The position numbers and the translations under genes are program-made. Shown here piece after piece: positions 40,421-52,781 of a stretch of 64,000 nt of DNA. The notes beneath the pieces were generated by a model. The model saw nothing but the letters and a program-made list of their open reading frames with translations, was not told the DNA's origin and ran no database searches. Numbering within the stretch: the stretch's first letter is position 1; every line of letters begins with the position of its first letter. This stretch comes from Agaribacterium haliotis (GTDB lineage: Bacteria; Pseudomonadota; Gammaproteobacteria; Pseudomonadales; Cellvibrionaceae), in contig NZ_NKQJ01000003.1 of assembly GCF_002312815.1 (NCBI RefSeq), positions 1 through 64,000 of the forward strand. Reading direction: 5' to 3'.

Positions 40421-41032
40421 TTATGCTTTCTGCCCGGCACTGAGTGCGTGAGGCAGCCTAAATTCATCCAACAACTCAAGCGTTTCAGCCAGGGGCAGGC
40501 CCATCACACCGCTGTAGGAACCGTGTAAGCTTTCGATAAATGCCGCAGCGAGCCCCTGAATACCGTAGGCTCCGGCCTTGTCAGCCGCCTCACCACTGGC
40601 CCAATACGACTCCATTAATTGCTCGCTAAGCGGCTTCATTGTCACTGTCGACACGCTCAAACGGCTCGCCATGCGCTCAGCATCGCAGATACTGACGGCG
40701 GTATAAACAGTGTGACTGCGACCGCTCAATAAACTGAGCATGCGCAAAGCATCCTGCTTGTTTTTTGGTTTGCCAAGCAATTCAAAAGCACTGCCCGCAG
40801 CGGCGACAACAATCGTGTCAGAACCCATGCACGGCGCGAGAGGAGAACACTCAAAACCGGCCCGGGCCTTGCCGCAGGCCAAGCGCTTGACGTAGGCTTC
40901 GGGCAGCTCGCCTGCCAATGGCGTCTCATCAATCGCCGCCGAAAGCTGCGTAAAGCGAGCGCCAATTTGCTGCAGCAGCTCGCGCCGTCTCGGCGACGCC
41001 GAATTAAGTTGTAATACGCGCTCTGCTGCCAT
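40421..41032 (-). CDS. maf: Maf-family nucleotide pyrophosphatase (dTTP/UTP type)
   Basis: House-cleaning nucleotide pyrophosphatase of the YhdE group, which acts on dTTP, UTP and modified pyrimidine nucleotides. 203 residues with the Maf signature LNSASPRRRELLQQIG, ETPLAGELPEAYVKRLA, GSDTIVV and GRSHTVYTAV. Between mreD and rng as in Escherichia coli. Confidence 0.94.
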   Translation of the reverse strand: MAAERVLQLNSASPRRRELLQQIGARFTQLSAAIDETPLAGELPEAYVKRLACGKARAGFECSPLAPCMGSDTIVVAAAGSAFELLGKPKNKQDALRMLSLLSGRSHTVYTAVSICDAERMASRLSVSTVTMKPLSEQLMESYWASGEAADKAGAYGIQGLAAAFIESLHGSYSGVMGLPLAETLELLDEFRLPHALSAGQKA

Positions 41033-41073
41033 TTTAAGTACTCGCGCTCCGCCGGGAGCTCTACGTTAAAAAA

Positions 41074-41565
41074 CTAAAACAACCTTAAACTGCGACCAAG
41101 GCGCCAAGCCAGCGCGTCAAATACAGGCCATATCAAAGCCGTGCTGGCTATGGATGCCAGCAGCACCGGTACGGTGGTGCCATAACCGGCCATACCTTGC
41201 ACCCAATTTACCAACACTTGATGCACACCAATCAGTACCGCGATCCACAAGCTCTGCTGCCAAAGGGCATAGGTTTTCAGGCGCTGTTTGGCATTTAACA
41301 ACAGGTAGCTGAGTATCACTAAAGCAAAGGCGTGAGCGCCCCAAATACCGAACTCCGCCACGTCTTGTGCCAGCCCAACAACAAACGCAAACGCCAAACC
41401 GAGCGGCGCCGGCGCGTGCAGCAGCCAAAAAATAACCACCAGGCACAACAGCTCTGGGCGAAAGATATCCAACTCTGGGCCAAGCGGAATAACCGCAAAT
41501 AAAAGCCCCAAACAAACGGAGCTGACAAGTGCCAAATGAAAACGCAAAGGCTGAGGCCCAAGCAT
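41074..41565 (-). CDS. mreD: rod shape-determining protein MreD
   Basis: Integral membrane part of the elongasome. 163 residues with about five hydrophobic segments and the conserved LGLAFAFVVGLAQDVAEFGIWGAHA. The ATG overlaps the mreC stop by one base (TAATG), indicating coupled translation. Confidence 0.93.
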   Translation of the reverse strand: MLGPQPLRFHLALVSSVCLGLLFAVIPLGPELDIFRPELLCLVVIFWLLHAPAPLGLAFAFVVGLAQDVAEFGIWGAHAFALVILSYLLLNAKQRLKTYALWQQSLWIAVLIGVHQVLVNWVQGMAGYGTTVPVLLASIASTALIWPVFDALAWRLGRSLRLF

Positions 41566-42398
41566 TATTCAAGGCCCTTGTTGTCTTCAAATACAAATAA
41601 TATATGGCGACTGCGATTCATCTGCGCTTTTGGCCGCGCCTTGACTCGCGCAAAAGCCTGGCCGGGATCAACCAGGACCTCGGTGACTTGCGCAACCGGA
41701 TAACCAGCAGGGAATACCAGGCCGAGGCCGGAGCTGACTAGCAAATCACCAACTTCAATATCGACCGTGTTGGCAACGTGGCGCAAAACCAGGGTATCGA
41801 GATCGCCGATGCCATCGGCCACCAGGCGCACACCGTTGCGATTAACCTGCACTGGCAGTGCGTGGGAGGTATCGGTAATCAGCAGCGCCACACTCTGATA
41901 TTTGCCAACTTCAACGACCTGGCCCATCAAACCAAAGGCGTCGAGCACGGCCTGACCGACATAAACACCGTTGTCGCTGCCGCGATTGATCAGCACCTTG
42001 TGCACTTGAGGATCCGGAGCAACGCCGATAATTTCGCCAATTAAGACCCGCGCCTCAACCGAATCAGAAGCATTTAACAGTTGGCGCAAGCGAAAGTTCT
42101 CGGCTTCGAGCGCGGCGTTTAACTGAAGTTTTTGAGCGAGAACTAGATTTTCTGAGCGCAGCGCCTGGTTTTCATGAATCAGTTTGGCGCGGGACATCAG
42201 CCGGTTATCGGCCCACTCGCCGGCGCGCTCGGGCAAATCGCTGACCCAATACAACGGCGCACTGAGGTCGACAACCTGGTGGCGAAGCGAAGACAGCCAG
42301 GGGCTAAAAATAAAAACCAGGGCGAGACTTAATGCGGCGCCCGCCCAAAACAATAGACGGGCAACCGAAGATGGGCCTTTGCGAAAAATCGGTTTGAT
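41565..42398 (-). CDS. mreC: rod shape-determining protein MreC (start codon non-standard)
   Basis: Periplasmic scaffold of the elongasome: short cytosolic N-terminus, one transmembrane helix, a coiled coil (HENQALRSENLVLAQKL region) and the beta domains with INRGSDNGVYVGQAV and HALPVQVNRNG. The conserved start IKPIFRKGPS (Escherichia coli MKPIFSRGPS) is encoded, but its first codons are GTT-ATC after an in-frame TGA, and no ATG, GTG or TTG precedes it. A G-rich tract (GGGGG) lies about eight bases before the ATC at 42398, which I use provisionally. The first standard start is TTG at 42353, which would remove the cytosolic segment and has no visible ribosome site. Confidence 0.85.
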   Translation of the reverse strand: MKPIFRKGPSSVARLLFWAGAALSLALVFIFSPWLSSLRHQVVDLSAPLYWVSDLPERAGEWADNRLMSRAKLIHENQALRSENLVLAQKLQLNAALEAENFRLRQLLNASDSVEARVLIGEIIGVAPDPQVHKVLINRGSDNGVYVGQAVLDAFGLMGQVVEVGKYQSVALLITDTSHALPVQVNRNGVRLVADGIGDLDTLVLRHVANTVDIEVGDLLVSSGLGLVFPAGYPVAQVTEVLVDPGQAFARVKARPKAQMNRSRHILFVFEDNKGLE

Positions 42399-42438
42399 AA
42401 CTCAGGCCCCCACTTAACCGAGCTAAGCTGCAAACGGC

Positions 42439-43546
<1,108 letters not shown>

Positions 43547-43676
43547 TGCTGGGCTTTTTGGGCAAGGCAGAAATATGTAAACTAGCGGGCTTTCTAGCGC
43601 CGCATGCGGCGCACTTAGATACTTAGCACAAATAACCAACGCGGCCCTCGCCACCCAGGCCGGCCCGGAGATCGAT

Positions 43677-43958
43677 GTGAACCCTTCCGAAATTCAAAAA
43701 ATTGCCCACCTGGCACGTGTGCATATCAGCGACGATGTCGCCGAGGAAACCGCCAAAAGCATCACCGAGGTGCTCGGCCTTGTCGACCAACTGCAAGCGG
43801 CCGACACCGACGGCGTAGCGCCGATGGCCCACCCACTGGATGCGGTTCAGCGCCTGCGCGCCGACGTCGTGACGGAGACAAATGTTCGCGAAAAAATGCA
43901 GAGCATTGCCCCCGCCACCGAAGAAGGCCTCTACCTCGTTCCCAAAGTTATTGACTAA
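43677..43958 (+). CDS. gatC: Asp-tRNA(Asn)/Glu-tRNA(Gln) amidotransferase subunit C
   Basis: Small subunit that stabilises GatA in the amidotransferase making Gln-tRNA and/or Asn-tRNA from misacylated precursors. 93 residues with [16 protein letters not shown] and [13 protein letters not shown] start with GGAG six bases upstream. First gene of gatCAB. In this lineage it lies divergent from mreB, as in Pseudomonas. Confidence 0.96.
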   Translation: MNPSEIQKIAHLARVHISDDVAEETAKSITEVLGLVDQLQAADTDGVAPMAHPLDAVQRLRADVVTETNVREKMQSIAPATEEGLYLVPKVID

Positions 43959-43978
43959 GCTCTGCACGGATTATTGCA

Positions 43979-45433
43979 ATGCACACGTTGACACTCGCAC
44001 AACAGCTACAAAAGTTAGAGGCCAAGGAGTTCTCCAGCCTCGAACTGACCCAACACTATCTCGAACGCATCAAGCGCTTAGATGGCGAACTTAACAGTTT
44101 TATTACCACCACCGAAGAGCTTGCGCTCGCACAAGCCAAGGCGGCTGATAGCAAACGCGCCGCCGGCGACAGTGCGCCTTTGCTCGGTGTACCAATTGCA
44201 CACAAAGACATCTTTTGCACCGACGGCGTATTAACCAGCTGCGGCTCAAAAATGCTGAGCAACTTCAAAGCGCCCTACAACGCCACCGTGGTCGAAAACT
44301 ACCTCAACGCCGGCGCCGTCACCCTCGGCAAAACCAATATGGACGAGTTTGCGATGGGGTCGTCCAACGAGACCTCGTATTTTGGCAAGGTCTTAAACCC
44401 CTGGGCGCGCGACTGTGTGCCCGGCGGCTCCTCCGGCGGTTCAGCGGCCTGTGTCGCCGCGCGCCTGGCGCCGGCGGCCACTGCAACGGACACCGGCGGC
44501 TCAATTCGCCAACCGGCGGCACTGTGTGGCATCACTGGCATCAAGCCAACTTACGGCCGCGTCAGCCGCTGGGGCATGATTGCGTTTGCGTCGAGCCTCG
44601 ATCAGGGCGGTGTCATGGCTCAAACAGCCGAAGACTGCGCGCTGATGCTGAGCACCATGGCCAGCTATGACAGTAAAGATTCAACCAGCATCGACAAAGA
44701 AGTGCCCGACTACAGCGCCGGGCTCAATGCCAGCCTCGACGGTTTGCGCATAGGTGTGCCCGAAGAGTATTTCGGTGAAGGCCTCGACCCCGGCACCGAA
44801 CAAGCTGTGCAAGACGCCATCAAGGTGTATCAGAGCCTCGGTGCAGAAATTGTCAGCATCACCTTGCCGCACACCGAGCTGGCCGTGCCCGCTTATTACG
44901 TGATTGCCCCGGCCGAATGTTCAGCCAACTTGAGCCGCTTTGACGGCGTGCGCTACGGCTATCGCTGCGAAAACCCTCAAGATCTCGAAGACCTGTACAA
45001 GCGCTCGCGCGGCGAAGCCTTTGGCGAAGAGGTCAAGCGCCGCATCCTCGTAGGCACCTATGCGCTGAGCGCGGGTTATTACGATGCTTACTATCGCAAG
45101 GCACAGCAGGTCAGGCGCCTGATGAAGCAGGATTTTGAACAGGCCTTTGCCAAGGTCGACCTGATTCTCGGGCCGACCTCACCGAGCCCGGCCTTCCCGT
45201 TCGGCAGCAAAACTGACGATCCGGTCGCGATGTACCTCGAAGATATCTATACCATTGCCACTAATCTCGCCGGCCTACCCGGCATGAGCCTGCCCTGCGG
45301 CCTGGTCGATGGCAAACCCGTCGGCCTGCAATTAATCGGCAACTACTTCGACGAAGCGCGCATGTTAGGCGCCGCACACCGCTTCCAGCAAGCGACCGAT
45401 TTCCACAGCCTCGCCCCAGCCGGCATTGAATAA
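43979..45433 (+). CDS. gatA: Asp-tRNA(Asn)/Glu-tRNA(Gln) amidotransferase subunit A
   Basis: Glutaminase subunit of the GatCAB enzyme, amidase-signature family. 484 residues; the Ser-cisSer-Lys triad is visible as the lysine in PIAHKDIFC, the middle serine in [12 protein letters not shown] and the nucleophile region after [12 protein letters not shown]. Ammonia released here is channelled to GatB. 20 bp after gatC. Confidence 0.98.
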   Translation: MHTLTLAQQLQKLEAKEFSSLELTQHYLERIKRLDGELNSFITTTEELALAQAKAADSKRAAGDSAPLLGVPIAHKDIFCTDGVLTSCGSKMLSNFKAPYNATVVENYLNAGAVTLGKTNMDEFAMGSSNETSYFGKVLNPWARDCVPGGSSGGSAACVAARLAPAATATDTGGSIRQPAALCGITGIKPTYGRVSRWGMIAFASSLDQGGVMAQTAEDCALMLSTMASYDSKDSTSIDKEVPDYSAGLNASLDGLRIGVPEEYFGEGLDPGTEQAVQDAIKVYQSLGAEIVSITLPHTELAVPAYYVIAPAECSANLSRFDGVRYGYRCENPQDLEDLYKRSRGEAFGEEVKRRILVGTYALSAGYYDAYYRKAQQVRRLMKQDFEQAFAKVDLILGPTSPSPAFPFGSKTDDPVAMYLEDIYTIATNLAGLPGMSLPCGLVDGKPVGLQLIGNYFDEARMLGAAHRFQQATDFHSLAPAGIE

Positions 45434-45444
45434 GGAGTACTGAT

Positions 45445-46884
45445 ATGCAATGGGAAACAGTGATTGGCTTGGAAGTTCACGTTCAGCTGAACACCAATAC
45501 TAAAATTTTCTCCGGCTCCAGTATCGCCTTTGGCGCCGAACCCAATACTCAGGCCAGCCTGGTCGACCTGGCCATGCCCGGCACCCTGCCAGTGGCGAAC
45601 GAAGAAGCTTTCCGCAAAGCGGTGATGTTTGGCCTGGCCATCGATGCCGAAATCGGCAAAGAGTCTGTATTTGAGCGTAAAAACTACTTTTACCCGGATC
45701 TGCCCAAGGGTTATCAAACCACCCAGCTCGACAAGCCGATAGTCATCGGCGGCCATGTCGATATTCAGGTCGGCGAAGCGACTAAGCGCGTGCGCATCCA
45801 CCACGCCCACCTCGAAGAAGACGCAGGCAAAAGCCTGCACGAAGATTTCCATGGCATGAGTGGCATCGACCTAAACCGAGCCGGCACACCGCTGATTGAA
45901 ATTGTCACCGAGCCCGATATTCGCAGCGCCGACGAGGCAGTGGCTTTCGCCCGTAAGCTGCACGCTCTGGTGAGCTCTCTCGGCATCTGCGACGGTGAGA
46001 TGAGCCAGGGGTCGATGCGTTTTGACGTTAATATAAGCGTGCGCCCAATGGGCGAAGACAAGCTCGGCACCCGCACCGAAACCAAAAACCTGAACAGCTT
46101 CCGCTTTATGGAACGCTGTATCGAACAGGAAGTTGAGCGCCAGATCGAAGTCATCGAAGACGGCGGCAGCATCACTCAGGAAACGCGCTTATATAACGGC
46201 GATACACACACCGCAAAGAGTATGCGCTCGAAAGAAGAAGCCAACGACTACCGCTACTTCCCGTGCCCGGACCTGCTGCCGGTACACATCGACGATGACT
46301 ATATCGAACAAGTGCGCAAATTGTTGCCGGAGCTACCAGCCGCGCGCAAAGCCCGCTTTGAAGAGCAGTACGGTCTATCAGCTTACGACGCCGAATTACT
46401 TAGCGACAGTGCTGTGAGCGCTCAATTTTTTGAAGCGGCCACCGCCAAGAGTGGCGATGCCAAACTCAGCGCCAACTGGCTGATGGGCGAGGTCAGTGCC
46501 CGCTTGAACGCCGAAGAGATTAGCCTGAGCGAAGCGCCGATTAACGCCGAGCAACTCGGTGAGCTAATCCTGCGCATCAAAGACGGGACTATTAGTAGCA
46601 AAATAGCTAAAACCGTTTTTGATGCACTGTGGAAAGGCGAAGGCGACGTCGACCTTATTATCGAAGCCAAAGGCTTGAAACAAGTCAGCGACAGCGGCGC
46701 TCTTGAAAAGATTGTCGACGAGGTTATTAACAACAACGCCGCACAGGTAGAAAACTATCGCGCCGCCGACGACGATAAAAAACCGAAAATGCTCGGCTTT
46801 TTTGTTGGCCAGTGCATGAAAGCATCAAAAGGCCAGGCCAACCCACAACAACTGAACAAAATTTTGAAAGAGAAATTAGCATGA
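45445..46884 (+). CDS. gatB: Asp-tRNA(Asn)/Glu-tRNA(Gln) amidotransferase subunit B
   Basis: Kinase and amidotransferase subunit that activates the tRNA-bound Glu or Asp. 479 residues: [37 protein letters not shown], the [17 protein letters not shown] block and a C-terminal YqeY-like tRNA-binding tail ending in [13 protein letters not shown]. The stop overlaps the next gene by 4 bp (ATGA). Confidence 0.98.
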   Translation: MQWETVIGLEVHVQLNTNTKIFSGSSIAFGAEPNTQASLVDLAMPGTLPVANEEAFRKAVMFGLAIDAEIGKESVFERKNYFYPDLPKGYQTTQLDKPIVIGGHVDIQVGEATKRVRIHHAHLEEDAGKSLHEDFHGMSGIDLNRAGTPLIEIVTEPDIRSADEAVAFARKLHALVSSLGICDGEMSQGSMRFDVNISVRPMGEDKLGTRTETKNLNSFRFMERCIEQEVERQIEVIEDGGSITQETRLYNGDTHTAKSMRSKEEANDYRYFPCPDLLPVHIDDDYIEQVRKLLPELPAARKARFEEQYGLSAYDAELLSDSAVSAQFFEAATAKSGDAKLSANWLMGEVSARLNAEEISLSEAPINAEQLGELILRIKDGTISSKIAKTVFDALWKGEGDVDLIIEAKGLKQVSDSGALEKIVDEVINNNAAQVENYRAADDDKKPKMLGFFVGQCMKASKGQANPQQLNKILKEKLA

Positions 46885-47180
46885 GCTTAAAAAAAGACAA
46901 ACAAAAAGTCCTCGGTGAAGTATTTGATGAAGCGCGTGTAAAGTCATTTCTGGAAATACGTGAAACCGAAGGCATAAACCGCGATTACGCCCTGCTCGAG
47001 CGCGCCTACCGCAGTATGAAAGCCGAAAATTTCGCAAGCTTTGTCGGCTTTTTTGTTGAAGCCGGCCACGATCTCAACGCCAAAGGCCCGGAGGGGCTGA
47101 GCCTGTTACAAATCGCCCAACAGCACGAGCAAAGTAAGGAATACTGCGCCGCCTTGAGCGCCGCCGGAGCCCAAGCTTAA
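46881..47180 (+). CDS. small conserved protein, PA4642-like
   Basis: A 99-residue soluble protein starting [25 protein letters not shown]. The pattern (basic start, then a central [30 protein letters not shown]) resembles the uncharacterised PA4642 family of Pseudomonas; I know no function. Translationally coupled to gatB by a 4-bp overlap and followed 4 bp later by cysZ, so it is in the gat operon. Confidence 0.75.
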   Translation: MSLKKDKQKVLGEVFDEARVKSFLEIRETEGINRDYALLERAYRSMKAENFASFVGFFVEAGHDLNAKGPEGLSLLQIAQQHEQSKEYCAALSAAGAQA

Positions 47181-47184
47181 GCCC

Positions 47185-47967
47185 ATGCCGATTGACGCCC
47201 CTCGCAACAACCTCATTACCGGCGCACGCTATATGTTCGAAGGGGCGCGGCTGCTGCTGCACCCCAAATTGCGCCCGTACATACTTGTCCCGCTGATTGT
47301 TAACTGCGTTTTATTTATTGTTTTAACGAGTGTGTTACTCAGCTACTTTTGGACGGTTTTTAACGAAGGCAGCTCGTGGATACCCGAATCCATACAACCG
47401 TGGGTCGCGCCGTTTGCGTGGTTTGTCTGGTTTATTGTCGGGGTACTTTTTTTAATTGTTTACGGTTACAGCTTTAACGTCATCACCAATATTATTGCCG
47501 CGCCGTTTTACGGTTTGCTTGCCGAAAGTGTCGAGCGTGTATTAACCGGCCAGGGCCCACCCGAAGAAAGCTTAAGCGCAATGATATTCAGAACCTTGGG
47601 CCGCGAATTTAGCAAACTCATGTATTTTCTCGGCCGCGGTTTACTAATTATTTTAGTCATGGTGTTGGTTGGTTTTATCCCGCTTGTGCAAGTACTGGCG
47701 CCGCTAATTGGCATGCTCTGGGGGGCCTGGTCGATGGCGATTCAATACGCCGACTACCCCGCCGACAATCACCAATTGCCCTTTAGTCGCACGCGCCTTG
47801 CACTATGGAACCGCATGGCCTCGACCTTCGGATTTGGCAGCTGCCTGATGACCTGCTCTGTGATTCCGATTGTAAATATTTTTGCGATGCCCGCGGCCGT
47901 TGCAGGCGGCACCTTATTTTGGCTCAAAGAGCTCAAAGAACAGGTGGAGCTCGACAAACGACAATAA
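47185..47967 (+). CDS. cysZ: sulfate transporter CysZ
   Basis: Inner-membrane protein of the EI24/CysZ family that admits sulfate for cysteine synthesis. 260 residues: [30 protein letters not shown] region at the N-terminus, then about four to five membrane segments and [21 protein letters not shown], the family hallmark. Starts 4 bp after the small upstream gene. Confidence 0.93.
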   Translation: MPIDAPRNNLITGARYMFEGARLLLHPKLRPYILVPLIVNCVLFIVLTSVLLSYFWTVFNEGSSWIPESIQPWVAPFAWFVWFIVGVLFLIVYGYSFNVITNIIAAPFYGLLAESVERVLTGQGPPEESLSAMIFRTLGREFSKLMYFLGRGLLIILVMVLVGFIPLVQVLAPLIGMLWGAWSMAIQYADYPADNHQLPFSRTRLALWNRMASTFGFGSCLMTCSVIPIVNIFAMPAAVAGGTLFWLKELKEQVELDKRQ

Positions 47968-48034
47968 GTATATTGCCGCTACGCGTGGTTGGGGCACGGC
48001 GCAGCGGCAAAGCGCTAACACCACAGGAAAAGAG

Positions 48035-48526
48035 ATGGAAAATTTAATTGAAAAACTGCTGTATCGCTCGCGCTGGTTGCTGGCGCCGATTTATCTCGGC
48101 TTAAGCCTTGCCGTCATTGCCTTGTGTTTTTTGTTTTTCCGCGAGGTCTACCACCTGCTCGCACACATCTTAACAATCAAAGAGGCCGACGTTATTCTGC
48201 TGGTGCTGTCACTGATAGATATCGCCATGGTCGGCGGCCTGCTGGTAATGGTAATGATGAGCGGCTACGAAAACTTTGTCAGCGCCTTGCGTGTTGACGA
48301 CGACGAAGAAAAGCTCGCCTGGCTCGGCAAAATGGATTCATCCTCACTCAAAGCCAAAATTGCTGCGAGCATCGTCGCTATTTCATCTATTCATTTGCTG
48401 AAAATGTTTATGAATCTCGAGCACATCGCCAACGACAAACTGCAGTGGTACGTCATTATCCATATGACGTTTGTCTTGTCGGCATTCTTAATGAGCCTCG
48501 GCGACAGTAAGTTTTTTAAAAACTAA
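48035..48526 (+). CDS. yqhA: UPF0114 family membrane protein YqhA
   Basis: Inner-membrane protein of unknown function with about four transmembrane segments. The YqhA family features are clear: [17 protein letters not shown] at the N-terminus, [11 protein letters not shown] in the centre and [15 protein letters not shown] near the end. ATG at 48035 with AGGAAAAGAG directly upstream (163 residues); an open extension to 47882 overlaps cysZ and is not conserved. Confidence 0.92.
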   Translation: MENLIEKLLYRSRWLLAPIYLGLSLAVIALCFLFFREVYHLLAHILTIKEADVILLVLSLIDIAMVGGLLVMVMMSGYENFVSALRVDDDEEKLAWLGKMDSSSLKAKIAASIVAISSIHLLKMFMNLEHIANDKLQWYVIIHMTFVLSAFLMSLGDSKFFKN

Positions 48527-48666
48527 ACAAGAATCCGCGCCCGCGCAAGCGGGCGACCCTCAATACGCAAATACAATAAACCCCACTCACCTGTTTATTA
48601 ATCGCCATCGTTGCTCTCGCCACTGTGTTAATGTAAGTTTGCTCACTTTTTACACTCGAGCCAGCA

Positions 48667-50112
48667 ATGCAGCACACAAAAAACCTGTTATTTATTCTAA
48701 TTACATGCGCCCTTGCCGCTTGCACAGGCGGCAACAGTGACAGCCCTGGCGCGGCCAGCCCATCGCCCCAGGCGCAACTTAGTCCAAGTCCAAGCCCAAG
48801 CCCAAGCCCAAGCCCAAGCCCAAGCCCAAGCCCAATAGCTAAGCTTAATATTCAGATAAATGTAGAAAAAGATATTTGTGGCGATGAAAAACCCACAGAT
48901 ATGAAACTCTACAGAGTCTTAGATTCAGGTGAAAAAGTTGAACTGTGGTCACAAGGGCCAGGCCAAAACACCATTGAAATTACTGCAGACATTGGCCAGC
49001 ATTTCAATCTGCTTGCCGAGTCTGCAAGCCAGCGCACCAGCGAACACTACTTAAGTTTGGCTGAAGGCCAAGTGAACATTGAGGCCTTTGCCTACGAAAA
49101 TCAAACAGCGGAATCGCTCAGCTGCAACTGCCAGTGGCTCAGCTTTGACACAGAAGAGTTACCGCCCGTTTATTACATAAACTTCAATACCTACGGCGAG
49201 AGAAATATTTTTTTTGATTTTCTCGGTAGAGTAGCAATCGAGTCGTGCGAGAACCCAGTAGATACGACAACATCTTACCGCAGCTATATCGCACAAGAGC
49301 ACGAAGGCGAGTCTGATCGCAGCTATCAAGTTGAAGCTGGTGATTATCGTATAGAACCCGTGGACCACGGCTTTTACACTGACTACGAGATCATTCTGGA
49401 AGAAAACCCGGCGTACCGCACGCTTGAGTTTGAACTGTTAGACAATGCTGCCGATGAGGTTGAAAATACGATTTATGCGCATCCGCTAGGTTCAGATATC
49501 GTTAAAATTCGCCAGCCCAATATTTACAGCTTTACCCACAGCCCCGATACCAAAAGCGAAAACACCTTGATATTTGAGCTTATCAACCAGCCAAATTTAG
49601 ACTGGGTTAGCACAGATACAACAACAACTGGCTTTTTTCAGACGCTGTGGCAAAACGCTGGCGTAGAACTATCACAAGGCAGCGGCCGATCGTCAGCCAA
49701 ACAGTTTGTATCAATAGATACATCGTCGTTAGCTGATACTTATGCTCGCCCAGCCATCAAAACGGTCACTCCGATTAGTATCGGCCTCGAACAAAAAAGC
49801 GATACAACCCTGCTCCGTTTTAACGGCAACAATCACGACGTGCTTATTTTAAGTTTCAGCTTATATGGAAGTAATGTCACAGAAGTCGTAAGAAAACAAC
49901 GGTTTTACCTCGACGGCCACAGCACAGAGTTTGACCTTGCAGCAGCATCTATTTTAAAAGAGCAGGCAGCCTTTGAAAGCTTCAATGTCGCAGCCACATT
50001 CCTTAATAGGCGCGGTGCAGATAATTACACCGAGGCCGTGGGCCTGCCCGCAAAATATGATGAAAGCACAGCACAACTAGTTATCGGTTATGAAAAAGTA
50101 CAAGCTGATTAA
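48667..50112 (+). CDS. putative outer-membrane lipoprotein with Ser-Pro repeat, unknown function
   Basis: I do not recognise a family. Signal peptide with lipobox LAAC (Cys19), threonine at +2, so an outer-membrane lipoprotein is likely. Residues about 39-56 are nine Ser-Pro pairs from a hexanucleotide repeat, a rigid stalk. The remaining about 420 residues are acidic, rich in Ser, Thr, Asn and aromatic residues, and look like beta-sandwich material; cysteines in DICGDEK, LSCNCQW and ESCENP could pair. It is flanked by genes of unrelated function, and its base composition is visibly more A/T-rich than its neighbours, so it may be an accessory gene. Confidence 0.85.
   Translation: MQHTKNLLFILITCALAACTGGNSDSPGAASPSPQAQLSPSPSPSPSPSPSPSPSPIAKLNIQINVEKDICGDEKPTDMKLYRVLDSGEKVELWSQGPGQNTIEITADIGQHFNLLAESASQRTSEHYLSLAEGQVNIEAFAYENQTAESLSCNCQWLSFDTEELPPVYYINFNTYGERNIFFDFLGRVAIESCENPVDTTTSYRSYIAQEHEGESDRSYQVEAGDYRIEPVDHGFYTDYEIILEENPAYRTLEFELLDNAADEVENTIYAHPLGSDIVKIRQPNIYSFTHSPDTKSENTLIFELINQPNLDWVSTDTTTTGFFQTLWQNAGVELSQGSGRSSAKQFVSIDTSSLADTYARPAIKTVTPISIGLEQKSDTTLLRFNGNNHDVLILSFSLYGSNVTEVVRKQRFYLDGHSTEFDLAAASILKEQAAFESFNVAATFLNRRGADNYTEAVGLPAKYDESTAQLVIGYEKVQAD
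48781..48834 (+). repeat. hexanucleotide tandem repeat, nine units
   Basis: Two AGTCCA units followed by seven AGCCCA units, perfect and in frame, coding for nine Ser-Pro pairs in the lipoprotein. Slippage would change stalk length without breaking the frame. Confidence 0.97.
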
Positions 50113-50153
50113 TTCCTGCTTGTGCAAATCAACAGCTTGACGTGTTGATATAG

Positions 50154-50176
50154 CTAGCACGCCTAAGGCGTGCTAG
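50154..50176. other. perfect 10-bp hairpin after the lipoprotein gene
   Basis: Ten-base arms (50154-50163 and 50167-50176) around a TAA loop. It follows the lipoprotein gene by 41 bp and precedes the next start. There is no T-run on either strand, so it is not a canonical terminator; it may protect or end the mRNA. Confidence 0.5.
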
Positions 50177-50212
50177 GCTCGCGCTACGGTTAAAGCAATT
50201 AAGGATAATAGT

Positions 50213-50572
50213 ATGAGCGATAGCGCTGATAACCAAGCCAAAGAACTGGCAAACACCTCCAACCCCAAACTGGTCTACATTCTCTACCTTGTGGGCATAC
50301 TGCTCGGATTTACCGGCATCATCGGTGTGATCATTGCGTACATCAACAAAAGTGACGCGCCCGAATGGATCCAAAGCCACTATCGATTCCAAATCCGTAC
50401 GTTTTGGATAGGCCTGCTGTATTCTGTGATCGCTATGATTCTAACCACGGTGATTGTCGGCTTCTTTGTATTAGTTTTTGTTCTGATCTGGCTAATTATT
50501 CGCTGTGTGAAAGGTATGAAATATCTCGACAAAGGCGAAGCATATCCAGAACCCAGCAGCTGGATGTTCTAA
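50213..50572 (+). CDS. DUF4870-like small membrane protein
   Basis: A 119-residue protein with three hydrophobic segments (about 21-45, 64-82, 84-100) and the pattern PKLVYILYLVGILLGFTGIIGVIIAY then SHYRFQIRTFWIG, which resembles the DUF4870/Tic20-like family. Function unknown. The ATG follows AAGGATAATAGT. It appears to be a single-gene unit. Confidence 0.85.
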   Translation: MSDSADNQAKELANTSNPKLVYILYLVGILLGFTGIIGVIIAYINKSDAPEWIQSHYRFQIRTFWIGLLYSVIAMILTTVIVGFFVLVFVLIWLIIRCVKGMKYLDKGEAYPEPSSWMF

Positions 50573-50596
50573 CAAACACTTCGGCTCAGTTCCCAA

Positions 50597-50627
50597 TGGC
50601 GGTCTTTGCCCATGGCGCTGACCGCCA
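50597..50627. other. 8-bp hairpin between DUF4870 gene and thiC promoter
   Basis: TGGCGGTC (50597-50604) pairs with GACCGCCA (50620-50627) across a 15-nt loop. No T-run; weak evidence for a transcription end. Confidence 0.35.
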
Positions 50628-50699
50628 CTGCTCCTGCTCTTGACCCTGCGATGCCCCACTATAGACAGGCACTGCCGCCAAACAGGCACATTCGCCGAA

Positions 50700-50728
50700 T
50701 TGCCCGAGACACAGTTTCGCCGTAGAAT
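50700..50728 (+). promoter_or_regulatory. candidate promoter of the thi operon
   Basis: TTGCCC (50700-50705), 17-bp spacer, TAGAAT (50723-50728). The predicted start near 50735 coincides with the first base of the TPP riboswitch, which supports it. Confidence 0.6.
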
Positions 50729-50736
50729 AGCCGCGA

Positions 50737-52769
<2,033 letters not shown>

Positions 52770-52781
52770 TTCACCGCTTAT

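Noticed and set aside
48781..48834. Short tandem repeat considered as a CRISPR array
   Set aside because: Six-base units without spacers, in frame within a protein gene; it is a coding microsatellite.
50640..50665. TTGACC and TATAGA considered as the thiC promoter
   Set aside because: Spacer is only 14 bp, and the pair at 50700-50728 has a 17-bp spacer and starts exactly at the riboswitch.
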